Assembly: GCF_019649055.1 (NCBI RefSeq)
Contig: NW_026570235.1
Location: 496,001-560,000 of the forward strand
Direction: 5' to 3'
Source: Paramacrobiotus metropolitanus
Taxonomy: Eukaryota > Tardigrada > Eutardigrada > Parachela > Macrobiotidae
DNA: 64,000 bases
In this document: piece by piece, positions 1 to 13,206 of the stretch
Position numbering within the stretch: the first letter of the stretch is position 1
Layout of the letters: every line of letters begins with the position of its first letter
Notes under the pieces: model-generated
Databases searched by the model: none
Told to the model about the DNA's origin: nothing
Seen by the model: the letters and a program-made list of their open reading frames with translations, nothing else
Program-made: the position numbers and the translations under genes

Positions 1-177
1 CCAGAAATCCCCCACAATCCGCCTCCGTGGCCAGCTAATTCCTCCCCGCGGCTCAAACTCCAGCCCCCGCAGAGCTCCATAGAAAAGACGAGGAAAGGGT
101 GCGACATCAGATCAGCAGTCATGAGTGAGAGCAGTAATGAGTATCAAGGAATGGAGAGATGCGCTGGAAAGCAGTAA
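1..177 (+). CDS. Possible 3' end of a gene cut by the window edge
   Basis: Frame 1 is open from the first base to a TAA at 175-177, giving 58 residues. The start is rich in Pro and Ser and the rest is polar and mixed (RKGCDIRSAVMSESSNEYQG). The base composition is more GC-rich than the intergenic DNA that follows. I do not recognise it. It could be the last exon of a plus-strand gene, or chance openness in GC-rich sequence; no upstream acceptor can be judged. Confidence 0.2.
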   Translation, partial: PEIPHNPPPWPANSSPRLKLQPPQSSIEKTRKGCDIRSAVMSESSNEYQGMERCAGKQ

Positions 178-363
178 ATGAGGCGCTCCAGTAATGATGG
201 GTTCGTGGTGAATGAATGCGCGAGATGGTTCGCCCCTGCCAATCTGGTTTGAACCAGAAATGGCAGGGCTTCTTATTTGGTCGAAAAAGCTCACCAAAAA
301 TTACTTAGATCGCAAGAAAAAACAAGAACTCTAGACAGTTCTGTCTAGAGAAAGAAAATTATA

Positions 364-1920
364 TGTGAATTGCTCGGTCTGTTAGTTAGTGTTACGCTTG
401 GACTACTCGATTAGCTATCCGAGTAGCTCAGTACAGCCAATCCGCATTGATACTTTGCTACAGTCAATTCGCATTGCCAAAGACTGCCATTGGTGGACAC
501 ACGCTTTACGAATTGTTCCACCCCACGCAGATAACCTGCCGTACGCTGAGCACTTGGTTGCTCCTTAATCTGTTGCTTTCAGAAGGAAATAAAAAGGAGC
601 AAATGAAATATCAGTTTCAAAACAAATAACAATCAAATATCAACAAAATGAACTTTCACGGGGATCAAATTTAAAATTACGCATGGCATGTCAGATCGTT
701 CAGCTCCAATCGCAGTTCGCACTGCATGGCGAGATAACTGCAATTAGCTATGGTCAAAATTAACGAGAAAATTAAACTGCACCGCAAGTTTAGATACTTT
801 ACAGTCTAGAGCAGGAGAAATAATACTAAAAATTATTACTTTTATTAGAATCATTTCAACAACTATTCTTCTAATAATCTAATTCCTGTTGTTCGTATAC
901 GGAATCCCAGTTTGCTGGGTTCTGAGATCGGTAGCTCAAGAGAGGTACAGAGAACCCCTGCACACAGCAAAGTTATGGTTTCGATTTTTTACGGTTTGCA
1001 TAGTTTGCGCTCGGCAAGTACAGGGACACTCAAGCAGAGCAGTTTCTGGCCTTGGGCCGTGTTTTAAAGCGCCTAACAATACAACTTTGGTCACAACTAA
1101 GCATGTATCCGCTGTGCTAGTACCACGGCCCCTCTAAGTATATTGTCGATGCACAAACTGTGTTAGGCGCTTTAAAACACGCCAAGGCCCGAAACTGCTC
1201 TGTCTGAATGTCCCTGTACCCCTTGCCGAGCGTAAAACGCATGAAAAGCGAAAAAAACCGAAACCACAACTTTGCTGTGTGCAGGGGTTTACTGTACCTC
1301 TCTTGAGCTACCGATCTCAGAAACCAGCAAATTGGGATTCCGAATACAAATTAACAGGAATTAGAAGAATAATTGTTTAAATGATTCTATTAAAAGTAAT
1401 AATAATTTTTAGTATTATTTCTCGTGCTCTGGACTTAGAAAAGTATTTAACTTACGATGTAATTTAATTTTTTCGCTAATTAGACCATAGCCAAGGTATC
1501 TTCACTTAAGTGTAGATACCTTGCCATAGCTGACTGCAAAAGTTATCTTTCCCATGCAGTGCGATTGGATCTGAACGATCTGACATGCCAAATGCATAAT
1601 TTCGAATTTGGTGATCTTCTCGTGAAAGTTCATTTTGTTGATATTTGATTGTTATTTGTTTCGAAACTGATAATTTAATTTGCTCCTTCTTATTTCCTTC
1701 TGAAAGCTACAGATTAAGGGAGAAACCAAGTGATCAGCGTACGGCAGGTTATCTGCGTGAGATGGGACAATACGTAAATCGGTGTGTCCACCAATGGCAG
1801 TCTTTATCAATGCGGATTGGCTATAGCAATGTATCAAGGCGGATTGGCTGCACTGAGCTATTGAGATAGTTAACAGAGTAAGTAATCCTAGCGTAACTTT
1901 CACACTCCCTGTAATTCACA
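364..1920. repeat. Large foldback (long inverted repeat) element, about 1.56 kb
   Basis: Two arms of roughly 720-760 bp (about 364-1080 and 1160-1920) are reverse complements with scattered mismatches and small indels, around an unpaired loop of about 80 bp. Matching landmarks: GTGTTTTAAAGCGCCTAACA near 1060 against its complement near 1165; GGTGGACACAC near 493 against GTGTCCACC near 1785; TGTGAATT at 364-371 against AATTCACA at 1913-1920, taken as the outer ends. There is no convincing coding sequence; short ORFs inside occur in both arms because the arms are copies. Best described as a non-autonomous foldback or long-TIR DNA element. No clear target-site duplication was found. Confidence 0.85.
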
Positions 1921-2608
1921 CGCACTCGGACCCTGTAAGTCACACGCTCCGCCCCTCTGTTAAAGATACGTTTGCGTAGGCGTGAGATTACGTCATCATA
2001 CTACCCGCCTGGCGTTAGTGGCGTAGCTGGGTTTTGGGCCCGCTTTCGATTTTAGCACAGGTCGTACAAGGCTTGTACTTTCTGTGCTAGTACTGTACTC
2101 GTATGAAAGAAAGAGCTAAAAAAACATTATTGTCGCTGGTGTAACCACATCGGGAAGGCGTGTACTTCTCTTATCATTCCAAATTTTTCTCCGTCAGAAT
2201 CTGGATTTTGGACGAAATTCTCACTGCTGCTTCAAGTGCGAGAAAATCTTGAAAGCCCCGATCTGCAGTTTTCGAAGATTGGAAAGTAGCGAAGAATTTG
2301 AGCTCTTCTATTCAGCAAGAGCACTTTTCCGAGAACTTTCAATCTTGTATCCTTATTAGTTGCTTATTCCAATTGGATAAAGTACTTATCGACAGAAGTA
2401 CAGTAGAACCACAGTGTGCCAGGGTGCGAAATTGTCGTTTCGTTATAACGTTATTCAAGTGTAATGATTTAATTATCATCCCCGTTCTGTACGTTTTCTG
2501 GTTTACAGATTTATCGTTAATTATTCCTTTACAACTTACGAGTACCGTCACAGTAATACTTCGGTGCTGGGATTTATGATTTATCCAACCCACGACACAG
2601 GATTCAGG
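1921..2608 (+). other. Upstream region of the RBM26-like gene
   Basis: No ORF here looks like a gene. There is a GC-richer patch (about 1925-2045) with an ATF/CREB-like TTACGTCA near 1993, then a transcribed-looking AT-balanced stretch. Probably promoter and 5' UTR of the gene starting at 2609; no start site can be fixed. Confidence 0.35.
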
Positions 2609-5600
2609 AATGACCATTTCTATTGAAGATGAACGGGCTTTTACGGCATGGATTTCATTAAAGCTGGAATCTCTGTAAGTTAACGAATCTGGTTGCGCAA
2701 ATCCGTAGAGGTACTTAGTTTACGCGAAGGGTGATGAAAAACCAAGCTTTTGAAAATAGCGTGCAAGAACATCAAAGCAGTCCGTTGTCTTCTTTTGTTT
2801 GCTACCGAAATGAATTATAACACGACGGCCAGAGCAATGCATGCCCGACTCTGATTTGATTTTTGAATTTCAGGACGAAATACGACCCTAAGCGACTGAG
2901 TGCCTATCTTGTGGCAGTTATCAAGAAAAACGGAATTGACAAAGATTTCCAGAGTTTAAAATCCCTGTGCAAAAGAAAGCTGAATGCCTTTTTCGAAGAC
3001 AGTATGTATTGTTGTCACTCAGTAGTTGTATCTGTAGATTGCCATCGTACAATACTTTTCTGTATATGATTACAGTATATGGTTCTAACTCGTACTGTAA
3101 GTCTACAATGCCTTTAAAAACATACTTATTTTGTACAGAAGCAAAACTTGATGATATATGTGAGGAAGTAGTCAGTGCCGCGGAAAACCATAAGTATGAA
3201 GAAGTCCGTAGTCATCCTGCCTACGCGAATACGGGTGAAGACGCTAATTCTGTGGTGGGTGACGAGATAATAATTTCTTCTGGTAGATTGTTTTGTGAAA
3301 ATCCCAAGTATTTGTAATTTTGTATTACGCTTACAGATGTTAAATAGTGAATTTTCGCAAACTGAAAATAAACCTTATCGAGCGGATTCACCGGATGCGA
3401 AGAGAGCAGAGTAAGGTTGTTTCACTAATTTTGCGATATTATTTTGTCACACTGTCATTATGTAATGTTTTCAGCTTATCTTGTCTACACATACTCAGCA
3501 GTCAGCACTACTAACTATAAGACTAATAGGCAAAAGTCATCAAAAAAGCGAAAAAGTGTATTATTGCATATTCTACTGCTTAGTCATAATTTCTAAAATA
3601 TTTGCGGCGGGTCTCTTTATCGTATTCAGCGACTTGCTCACTGAAGCGCTTGCAATCAGATACTAATAGAAGTACTTATGTTAAAGGGATGGCTCCGCAC
3701 ACCACGTTACACACACGAAAAATACAACATAACTCGTATTAGTCGTATATACGACCGACCACCGCATATCTTCGAAACTACGAGTATAATGTGGTGTCCC
3801 GAGACTGCCGACGTTTTTAATATATATGGTGGTGGCGTAAAAATGGTGGCCCGAGACAAAACGTGGTGCGAATAGTGGTGTGCGGAGCCTGGTGGTGGTG
3901 AAAGGTGGTGTGCGGAGACTTCGGTGGTAAAACGTGGTGTGTGCAGCTTTCTCCTTATGTTAACTGCCCTGTAATAATTTTGGTCCTAGAATAGTTGATT
4001 ACTTACACGCAAAAGTTGTTATACTTCAGAATTCTTGGAAAGTCGTCTGGAGATGAGGAAGAATTCGGAGACGACAGTCTGTCGCAAGATAAATCATCGG
4101 TAAAACCTAAGACAAGATCTGTTAGTCCAGCACGGAATCCTGGATCCGAAAGCGTTCTGGTAGATGATGGGAAACGGAATAAGAGAACGGCTGTTGCTCC
4201 TTCGAGGATTACCTGCAAAGATTTCACTGGTAAATCGATATTTTCACGGTAGTCGAGCAGTGCCGAATTTTTAGTGTAAGGAAAATCGTTTGGATGAATA
4301 ATAGAAAATGGTTTGTTCCAGAGCGAGGGTTTTGCATGCGTGGTCAATATTGTCCATTTGATCATGGCAGCGATCCGGTGGTATGGCAAAACGCCCGTCC
4401 ATTAGAAGTAATTCGCTATACAGGGCCCCATATACCAGCCCTGCCTCCACAACCCGTGCGTCTTCCAGCTTTCCCGCCCATGCCTCTTCCCATGAGTATG
4501 TCACATTCGTTTCTTTCTGTTTTTGTAATTGTACGTTTCGTCTTGGGATTGTAGTTAGGCCTGTTCTTCCTCCGCGCTTTCGACCGGATGCTGCAGTTCT
4601 GCCACCTCCCTATATCCGTCCACAGAAAGCATCTAGTATGCGTCCTCGTGAACTTGTAGGGTTGTCCGTGGGTGGTTCCTCATCGTTCAATTTCGGTACT
4701 TGCGGCATGCATTCTTGAATTTTGGCCTTTGGATGATTTCTGAAACAGAAATTATTTAGGCGAAGGGTTCCGGGGGCCGGATATAACGAAACGCGAGTCC
4801 GATAGCTTGATGGATTCTCCTTTGAAGCGTCTGGCTCTTAGCGAGCCAACGGATAATTGTACTCTTGAAATTCGCCATGTGCCCGACCAACTGAACAATA
4901 TATCGGCTTTAAATGCTCATTTTTCGAAATACGGTAGCATCGTAAACGTGCAGGTATTTGTTTTGATTTCTGTTCCAATTTTCACGTCGCAAAGGATTTG
5001 CGTTACAACTTACAGTTTTCTTTCTTATCGAAACGTTTTTAGGTGCGTTACGGAAGCGATCATAAAGCAGCATTAGTTACGTTTCAAACACCAGAAGCTG
5101 CTGCTCGTGCTTTTCGAAGCCCTGAACCGGTCCTTAATAACCGTTTTATTGCTATCTCGTGGCATACCGACCCTTCAAAGGTATGAAGATTTACTGCATT
5201 AGTCCGGTTCAAAATCGACTGAAAATTTAGTAAATCCTGGCAATTGTGAGAATTCTGCAAACGCTGAGTAACGCACGAGATAAGATAAGCGCTCATAACT
5301 GGTCCATATTATGATGATGCGGGCTTTTGCACGTGTCTATCCACGCCCCAAATATTCGTAAATGTTGCTTCTAGAAAAAGCTACTCGAGAGTAGCATATT
5401 CGAGCGTCAAAGTCGCCAATTTGGATATTTCTCATACAAACTCATATGCACACATTTTAATGCTTACATTTCACTACGATATACCGTAACTGTACACTTC
5501 AATAATTATCCTTTAATAAATACTGCTAACGCCTATCGGGCATCATCGACACTGCTGCGTGAACAATCTTAATAATAATTAATAACATTATAATTAGTGT

Positions 5601-8219
5601 TAATTGCTCATCCAAACACATTCTGGTAGCGTAAACCAGAAAGCGCGCGTAGGGCGCATAAGTCTCTAACAGAACTTATAAGTTACCACGACGTGTAAAA
5701 ATGTCTAATTAAAATAATTAATTAATTACGGGTTCATTAGAATTAAAAGTTTTGCGGATAAATTGCGTGCAGAGTATTGATCAATTCGCTGACCGGCTGG
5801 CGTTTATTAACTTGCAACTGGTAGCGTTAATTAACTTTTTTAAATTAATCGTTAACTACAGTATCTTTTTTAATTAATTTGAAGCACTGAATTCGGTAGG
5901 CAATATATAGACAGCAGTAAGGTGCAAACTGCAAAGAAAGTTGCAGACTAGAAGGAAAGTACACCGTAAATCAAAATGTCGCATGTTTTTGCGCTCCCAA
6001 AAGTGCCCGCTCGATGCAGATATGTGATGCATCATTGCCGTGCAGTTATTTGATGTTTGTTAAGGTTCAAAGTTCGATTTTTTTAAGCGTGTGTCACAGA
6101 TTTCCTTCGCTGAAATCTTCATGACTGAATTTTGAGATTCATGCATTGTTCTGCCAATAATTTATTCCAGGACACCACCAAAGTTTCCCCCATTAACAAA
6201 GTAGCGCCCGCTGCCACCGTGAAGGCAATTGCTCCAGCTCCCGCGCCAAAAACTGAACCGGATAATCAGCGGACGGATGTTCATACCGCTCCGTCAGCAG
6301 ATGTAAAGAGACCACAGTTGTGATTTTCTTCATGCATACTAACTAACGCGGTTTTCAGGAAACCGTAGAAAGCGCAGTTACCCCCGGCTTCACGCGCGGT
6401 GTTCGCGTACGGTATCCTGTCGGTAGTCGGCGAGCGCGGGCGGGACGTTTTCGAGGTGGTGCGACGCGTGGAAGAGCAGTTTCGGAGAGCAATGTTTCAC
6501 AGGCTAACTCGATTGCTACCCACCAGAAGTTGATTTATTCCACTTTGGAGGTCACCAAAACTGAAACGGAAATTGATAAAATCCAAGTACGCTGCACTTA
6601 TCCAACTACTTATTGGATAGTTTGTTTTTGCTGTTATCTTTCTACAGGCGCAGATCACAACGCTGGACGAATTGATTAGTAAATTGAACGGATCCATCAG
6701 CTCGTACCACGGCATCAGCGAACAGTATCGCAGCCGAATGGAAACGGATCCCTCTGCAAAGAAAGAAGAAATTGGCCCGGTAAATAAATATTTCTAGTGC
6801 TACCTGTTTAGATCCTTGTGGATCGATATTTTGGCTTTATAGTTACTGGATAAAATAGAGAAACAGATTGCTCAGTGGCAGATCGAGCTGAAGAAACACG
6901 AAGAGGAGAAGCTGCTAGCGGTTCGGAAACGGACTGTAATGGAGCAGAAATTGAATCTCCAGCAATCTCAGAATGAAGTAAGTACCAGTTGAGTTAAATT
7001 ATGCTCTAAGGGCTTTCTACAATGTTTTTAAGATTATTTACTGGGCGGTGGGAGAAAAGAGTTATTCAGGTTAAGAAAAAGAAAACTAAGTTTAGAAAAC
7101 TTAGTTAAGAAAACTAAGTTTTATTCGGTGTTTTTTTCTTCAGATTCTGAAAGCCAAATTGGAAGGGGAATCGTCTGTTCGTGGTTCTGGGGATACTGTA
7201 AGTCAAATGGTCACGGGTGTGTAATGATGACTCTGACCTTACTCGTAAACTCTTAGTTGCGTAATATTGAAACAGTTGAAAGTAGTTTCCGGTTGCCTGA
7301 AGGTATGTTTACGATTACATGGTTTCAGCTGAAAGATGTGGATTCCGCCAGATCGTACTCAGCTCGCGCCGGTCATAATCGGCCTGCTCCATATCGGTCG
7401 CCCAAGTCGCCTCGTCGAGCTACTGGTGGTAGCAGATTTCGTCGTCCAGTACGCGGTGGACCGTTCAATCGAGTGATTGATCGACGTCCAAAACGGGTGA
7501 AAATTTCTGGATTTCTGGAGAATGAACGAGCCAATATCCTTCGACATGTCCAGGTATAATCCGTCTTTAGAGGCAACAGAATATCTGCTCGACGGTTACG
7601 TGACTCCGTAATACGGAGTCGGTATAGTGAATAGTATCAGTTACGGAATCGTACAACAGTGAATATTGCTCTTTCGTAGTCATGCGGAGCAAAAGTCATT
7701 TCAAACAGCACAAACCCCGATGAACCGCCTTCCATGGTGTTAGATTTCAACATTCGTTACGAAGGTGATGCGGTACGTTTACACAAATATGATCTGCAAA
7801 AATTGAGTTCTGAATCGCTTCGATTGGTAATTAATGTGCGTTTTGTAGTGCTTGCGCGATTTGGCCGGTTTGGTCAGCGGAAGAAAATTAGCTGTAATGT
7901 GGCTAACGGAGGCGGCAAAGACTGAAGAAGATATGGAACAAGCAGAGGGCACTGCAGCACATGAACAGACTCCTGTGGCGGAATTATCCGGCGATACGAA
8001 CGATGTGGATTTGGCGACGCAATCAGATTTCGACTACAGCCACGCAGAGGAAAACCGTTCTTTTGCAGATGATGTACGCACTTAACTTGTGTGGATTAAT
8101 CGATATGCCGTTGGATATGTGTAGTTTCTGAAACTTTTTTTGGCATTTTATAGAGTCTAGAGGGTGTGACGGAACCGGAAGGGGATCTAACGAAAGTTGT
8201 TGCAAACGAGACAACATGA
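2609..8219 (+). CDS. RBM26: RBM26/RBM27-like RNA-binding protein (CCCH zinc finger, two RRMs, N-terminal PWI-like domain)
   Basis: The product resembles vertebrate RBM26/RBM27, nuclear proteins linked to the PAXT/exosome poly(A) RNA decay connection. The first exon (2609-2674, MTISIEDERAFTAWISLKLE) joins 2874-3001 (AYLVAVIKKNGIDKDF) to form the PWI-like N-terminus. A CCCH finger (C-X8-C-X5-C-X3-H) is split at 4229/4320 and ends CPFDHGSDPVV, nearly identical to the family. A Pro-rich stretch follows, then RRM1 (4840-5180; LEIRHVPDQLNNISALNAHF, LNNRFIAISWH). After a 1 kb intron (5181-6171) come an RG/RGG-like patch, a coiled coil (about 6520-7200), an Arg-rich segment, and a C-terminal RRM beginning RRPKRVKISGF near 7480. 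The frame ends in TGA 8217-8219. Exon joins between about 3250 and 4030 are not fully resolved. Family assignment is firm; RBM26 versus RBM27 cannot be separated. Confidence 0.9.
3684..3957. repeat. Short inverted-repeat element (MITE-like) in an RBM26 intron
   Basis: The left end GGCTCCGCACACCACGTT (3691-3708) is mirrored by GTGGTGTGCGGAGCC at about 3876-3890 and, more distally, by AACGTGGTGTGTGCAGC near 3931-3948. The interior has several GGTGGTG repeats. It lies between the short KSSKKRK exon (about 3530-3558) and the next exon at about 4030. The size and ends suggest a small non-autonomous DNA element or a decayed copy. Confidence 0.55.
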
Positions 8220-9173
8220 TACATATTTCTAACGCGTTGGTTGTGATTGTTTTCATAGCGATCTCGGACTGTGAAATGGGTTTCATAATCGTTGATTTAA
8301 AACTTCAGTTTAAACTTTAATAACTTTTGACTCTACGGAATTGTTGTATCGAACTGTCAGTTTACAAACCTGTTTGTCTGACCAGCCGCTGAATTTGTAC
8401 AATTACACGTCCCAGCTCACTTTTAATGCTTTGTGACCGGTGGATTACTGATGTTCTCGTAGTACGCATCGTGACTTGTTGGTAAGCTTTGGATGCCGCT
8501 TGCGATTGTTTACAGCGTCTGTACGTGTACCTTTTATCTGCACGTTTTTTTAACCGGAATAATTAAATAAATCGCTTCGGATATGTATCGAGTTAAGCAA
8601 ACATTATTGGAAACAAAATAATACATTGATACTAGTTTTCTTAATATCACATGGCAGTACTTATTGTATTGTGGACTGTGAAAAGTGACTAAGCGCTGAC
8701 CGCAGTTGTGAGCCACACCTCACAGGTGCTGCTTATTTTAAAAGCACAGGTAACTAAGTCTTCAAGATGCAGGTATACAGCTGTTAGAAAAGATTACCTT
8801 TTGTCGAGAAATTTCAGAATACAATACATTAAAATAAACAATACGACTTTTCCAAAAAACGCTGGGCAGTGGGCACCCTTCAACTTCTGTACGTACCGAG
8901 GCTTCGCGAAAATTACAGCAGTATCATAAGGAGCAGCCGCCTGCAGATAGCAGTTGCGGGAAGTTGAATATCAACATTCTTTGAATAAAATTTCAAAAAC
9001 CCTATCGATTTTAACCCGTACGGAGTACGTAATTTGTTCTAGGTCTAATTTGTAGTTGCAAATTGCAGGTCTGTTTTTTTTGGAGTCAACAAAGCATCGA
9101 AGCAGAAAAAAATAGTGAAAGTGTTATTGAGCTGGTTTCTTTGCGACGAAGATCTAATAAACTATTTTGTAAG
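8220..9173. other. Intergenic region between the RBM26-like gene and NFXL1
   Basis: AT-rich and without a supported ORF or RNA gene. It should contain the 3' UTR of the RBM26-like gene and the promoter and 5' UTR of NFXL1. Confidence 0.4.
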
Positions 9174-12100
9174 ATGTCGAATCGAACGCAGACTGCGTGG
9201 CAAGCAAGGCACGTTCCTGCCAAGAAGGATTCGAAATCCGCGGAACATTCCTCCGTACAATCTCGGCAAGGAAACGACAAGAAAATGACGGCTACGCCAG
9301 CCACCACGTCAGGTATGTTAACGATTTCGGAAAACTGAATTGTTCGGGGATAGGGGAAGTTCCGAATTGCGATTACATCTCCTAACAACATGCCGCAGCT
9401 AGATATGTAGTAGCACGTTGCAATGCAGGCTACAGCAACCTTGAACGGTTTGGCGCGATATCGAAGCAGCATCAAGATGGCATATCGAAGAAACTGGAAG
9501 AGCTTAAACAGAAACTTGGTGACGAGATTGATAGCGACGAGGAGGACGCGCCTCTGGCAAATAAAGAAGAAATTTTCAGCAACATTATACGGCAGTACAA
9601 TGTGGATGGCAGATACGGTGGAAATGGCGGAGCCGGAGATTCCATCGATGTTCGCAGAATTCTTGGGAATGCCTCATCAGTCAGTGCTTCGACTTGTCTG
9701 GTTTGCATCAGTTCCTTGAAGCGGACCGATCCAGTAAGTTGTACCAGTCGAAGAGACTTGCGTAATTTTCGGCAATTTACAATAGCATGTAAACTTTTTT
9801 TTGTTAAATAATTTTCAGTTATGATTGTATCGTTATTTTTAATAAAAATTATTTTTTATTCACTTTATTTTTAAAATAATTATCGATTTTTTTCGAAAAA
9901 CATTATGCTCTTTAGTATCGACACTAGTGTCTTACCATTAGCTGTGGACTGATGCACTACGCAAAATTACAAAATAATATGTAACTTCTGTGGGCTTGTT
10001 TGTGTGCATTACTTTATTTTTTTAACAGCTGTGGAACTGCGAAAACTGCGCATCCTCATTCCATCTCGGTTGCATTCAGAAATGGGCAAAGGACGGTGTA
10101 ATTCGCAGCTCGTCGTTTCTTTCCGATGAATATTTTCCTGAGAAAGATCGATTTTGGGCATGGTAACAAAAGTCACTGCTTATGACTGAATCTGAAGTAA
10201 ATTATTTTATCACATTGGATAGTTTCGTTTTTTGTACTATTACAGCCCAAAATGCCGATTCGAATATAAAACTCAGAACGCGCCGACCCGCTACTACTGC
10301 TTCTGTGGAAAGACAGTGGATCCGCCAAATGATCCCTGGATTTTGCCGCATAGTTGTGGGCAGTTGTGCGAGAAGCATCTGAAAAGTAACTGTGAGCACA
10401 GGTAAACTTCTGCAATTAAGATTTTCGGTTTTTAACAGTGCCAAAATGCCTTAGTGTGTAGTGTTTACATCGTGCATTACATGTAGTTGACCGTTCTTTT
10501 TGCACTGCAGATGCGTATTGCTTTGCCATCCAGGTTGGTTTACGCTTGTTTTACACTGCGAACCGGGATTGCCGTATATTGACGTGTATTTCATGTATGA
10601 TGCAGGTCCATGCCCTCCCTGTCCAGCCACGTGCAGCATTTCTTGCTTCTGTGGAAAGAAAAAACACGTGGCGCGTTGTGGTACAGCTCCTGCCAGCTGT
10701 GGAACAGCGTGCGGCAAAATGCTGTCATGTGGAAAACATTCTTGCAGAGAAACGTGTCATCCAGGAGATTGTCAACCTTGTGAGCAAACACTACCAATGA
10801 AATGCGCGTGCGGTACGGAAACGCTACCACAGCCTTGTGGGACACGGGAGTGGCACTGTCAACGGTATTGTGAAAGAAAAACGAATTCAAGCAGTACATA
10901 CAGTGTTAGGAGTACTTCGATTGTACGAGTATTTGTTTCCAGGTCATTGGTGTTTTTATACTTTGCTGACGTAATATTATTAATGATCAATCTGCTGTAT
11001 TTTGTGCACTGCGGCTCCAACGTCTATGTTTCTCTTCCATGTGTGTACCGTGTCGCTCCTTTTCAGTATCTGCGGCAAAACATTTGCTTGTGGTGCGCAT
11101 AAATGCAGCGCGCAGTGTCACAGTGGTTCGTGTGGACCATGTCCCCGAAGCATGCCGAGATCATGTCCGTGTGGTAAAACAAAGGCCGTTACTGACTGCA
11201 TTGCAGAAATTCAACCGTGTAACAATACGTGCGGCAAGCCGGTTTGCGGACACCACTTTTGCTTAGAGGTACATACTAACCATGTTTAATTTTTGCAAAA
11301 TTAATCTGAAACTATGAACTTCACTGTTGCAGCTATGCCATTTTGGTGAATGTGGACCATGCATGCAGTCGACAAGTAAAGTGCAAAATTTTTCTCGAAA
11401 TATGAAAGCAGCATTGTGTATGACGCCTTTTTACAGAGAAAACATGTCCTTGTGGCGCAAAAACTAAGCAGCTCCCGTGCTCCAAGGATTTCACTTGCGA
11501 TACGAAATGCAAGTCTATGAGAAATTGCAACCGGCATGCTTGCAACAAGAGATGCTGCATGGGAAATTGCCCTCCTTGTGACCAGGTGCAATTGCAGTTG
11601 TTTATGTGTGTTGTTTACTTGCATTAAGTGTAAAATTAATTACAAAAGCGTTTCTTTCTTACAGATTTGTGGGCGCATGCTCAGCTGTCGCACCCATAAA
11701 TGCGACAGCTTATGCCATTCCGGTCCGTGTTATCCTTGCTCGCAGATGGTGGATCTTGGTTGTGCTTGTGGCCGAAGTGTGATCAGTGTTCCGTGTGGTA
11801 GACAGGTAATTACAGTAACTAACTGTAAATACATTTTGCCATTACCTGTTATCACAGTACTTGAGATTTTCGTTAATTTTACAGCGTTCTGTTAAAGCAC
11901 CGAAATGCTCATATGCATGTGAGCAGCCACCTAACTGCCATCATTCCGTCCGCACCCGACATCCCTGCCATTTTGGAAAATGTCCTCCGTGTGTGCAGAT
12001 TTGTGAAAAACGTCTTGGTTGTGGCCACACGTGTCAAGCTAAATGTCATTCGGCCGTGGAAGTAACTTTGCGGAGCGACAGCGACCGGCCGGCCGGACCA

Positions 12101-13206
12101 TGGGAAATGAAGGCTGTGCCGGATGTGGAAATACGGAACTACCCGTGTCCTCCCTGCGAACAGTTGGTCCCGGTCCCTTGCTTTGGAGGGCATGACGAAA
12201 CGCTTATGAAATGCTACCTGAAACGAATAGCTAGTTGTGGACGTCCGTGTGGGAGAAAAATGGACTGCGGTAATCATTTGTGTCCATTACCGTGTCACGA
12301 ATTGGAAGGAGCGGCTGGTGATGTCACGGTACGAACGAAACAGATTAATTAATTTGGTTGACAGAATGCATTGCGATGATTACTTGTTCCCTGAGAGCAT
12401 ACTGTTTCGCGTTGACTTAACGTCTTTTTTTCGAACCGCCGTTAGGTATTCCATAATGACTTGTTGAAAGTCCAGAGTAAAATTTTTCAGGTTGACGCTG
12501 CCTGCGAAGAATGTACGTCTCTTTGTACTCGCGCGACCCCATGTGGTCATCCGTGTATCCTTCCTTGCCATCACGGTCCGTGTTCACAATGTGCGGAAAT
12601 CGTTCGTATCAAATGCCACTGCCAGAGCATGATACTGAAGTTTTCTTGTGCCAAAGTTTTCGGATTGAGTGAAGAAGAAAAGAGGGTTTTGTTTTCATGC
12701 AAAGCTCAGTGTCCGAGTTTATTGACTTGTGGACATCCGTGCTCGAAGTTGTGTCATATTGCCGTTGAACCCCATTCCAACATTTCTGATTGCAAGAAGA
12801 AGGTGCAAGTGAAGTGCCCGTGTGGGAATTTGAAAGAACAACATTCCTGTAATAAAGTCACCAGTGGATATAAACTTGCATGTAACGCTGAATGCCAGGC
12901 TCTGGCAGACGCTAAACGAAAGGTGAGTTATTGTCGGAGTGAAGGTACCAGTGTGTGATTGTCGGTTTTGGTGTTTAGGAAGAAGAGCAACGTGTTCAAG
13001 ATGCAGCCGATAAAAAATTAAAAGCTGAGCAAGAACTGCAGGAGCAGTACGACAGAAAGATGCGAGGTCGGAAGCGACGCAGAGATCGAAGGGGGTCTGC
13101 GGACGATCAGCAGAATTTTGTGGTGGAAAATTGGAAGCATCTTACTGGTGGAGCGGTCTTTCTGCTGCTGTTGGCGATTCTGCTGCGAAGTTTCCAGGTG
13201 ATATGA
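9174..13206 (+). CDS. NFXL1: NFXL1, NF-X1-type zinc-finger protein with C-terminal membrane anchor
   Basis: The start at 9174 opens [14 protein letters not shown]. After a polar N-terminus comes a RING/PHD-like Cys-His module ([27 protein letters not shown]; 9690-10280) as in NF-X1 family ubiquitin-ligase-like proteins. A long array of NF-X1 fingers follows with the signature C-H-x-G-x-C-x-P-C ([54 protein letters not shown]), split by short introns. The last exons give a charged coiled coil ([20 protein letters not shown]), a KRRRDRR patch and a hydrophobic helix ([13 protein letters not shown]) just before TGA 13204-13206. The terminal helix is typical of NFXL1 rather than NFX1. Introns are mostly 55-250 nt. 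The protein probably sits at a membrane with its Cys-rich array in the cytosol; that is family inference. Confidence 0.93.

Noticed and set aside
889-1137. 82-codon ORF in the first foldback element
   Set aside because: The mirrored arm contains the same sequence with changes that do not preserve it as protein, and it resembles no family.
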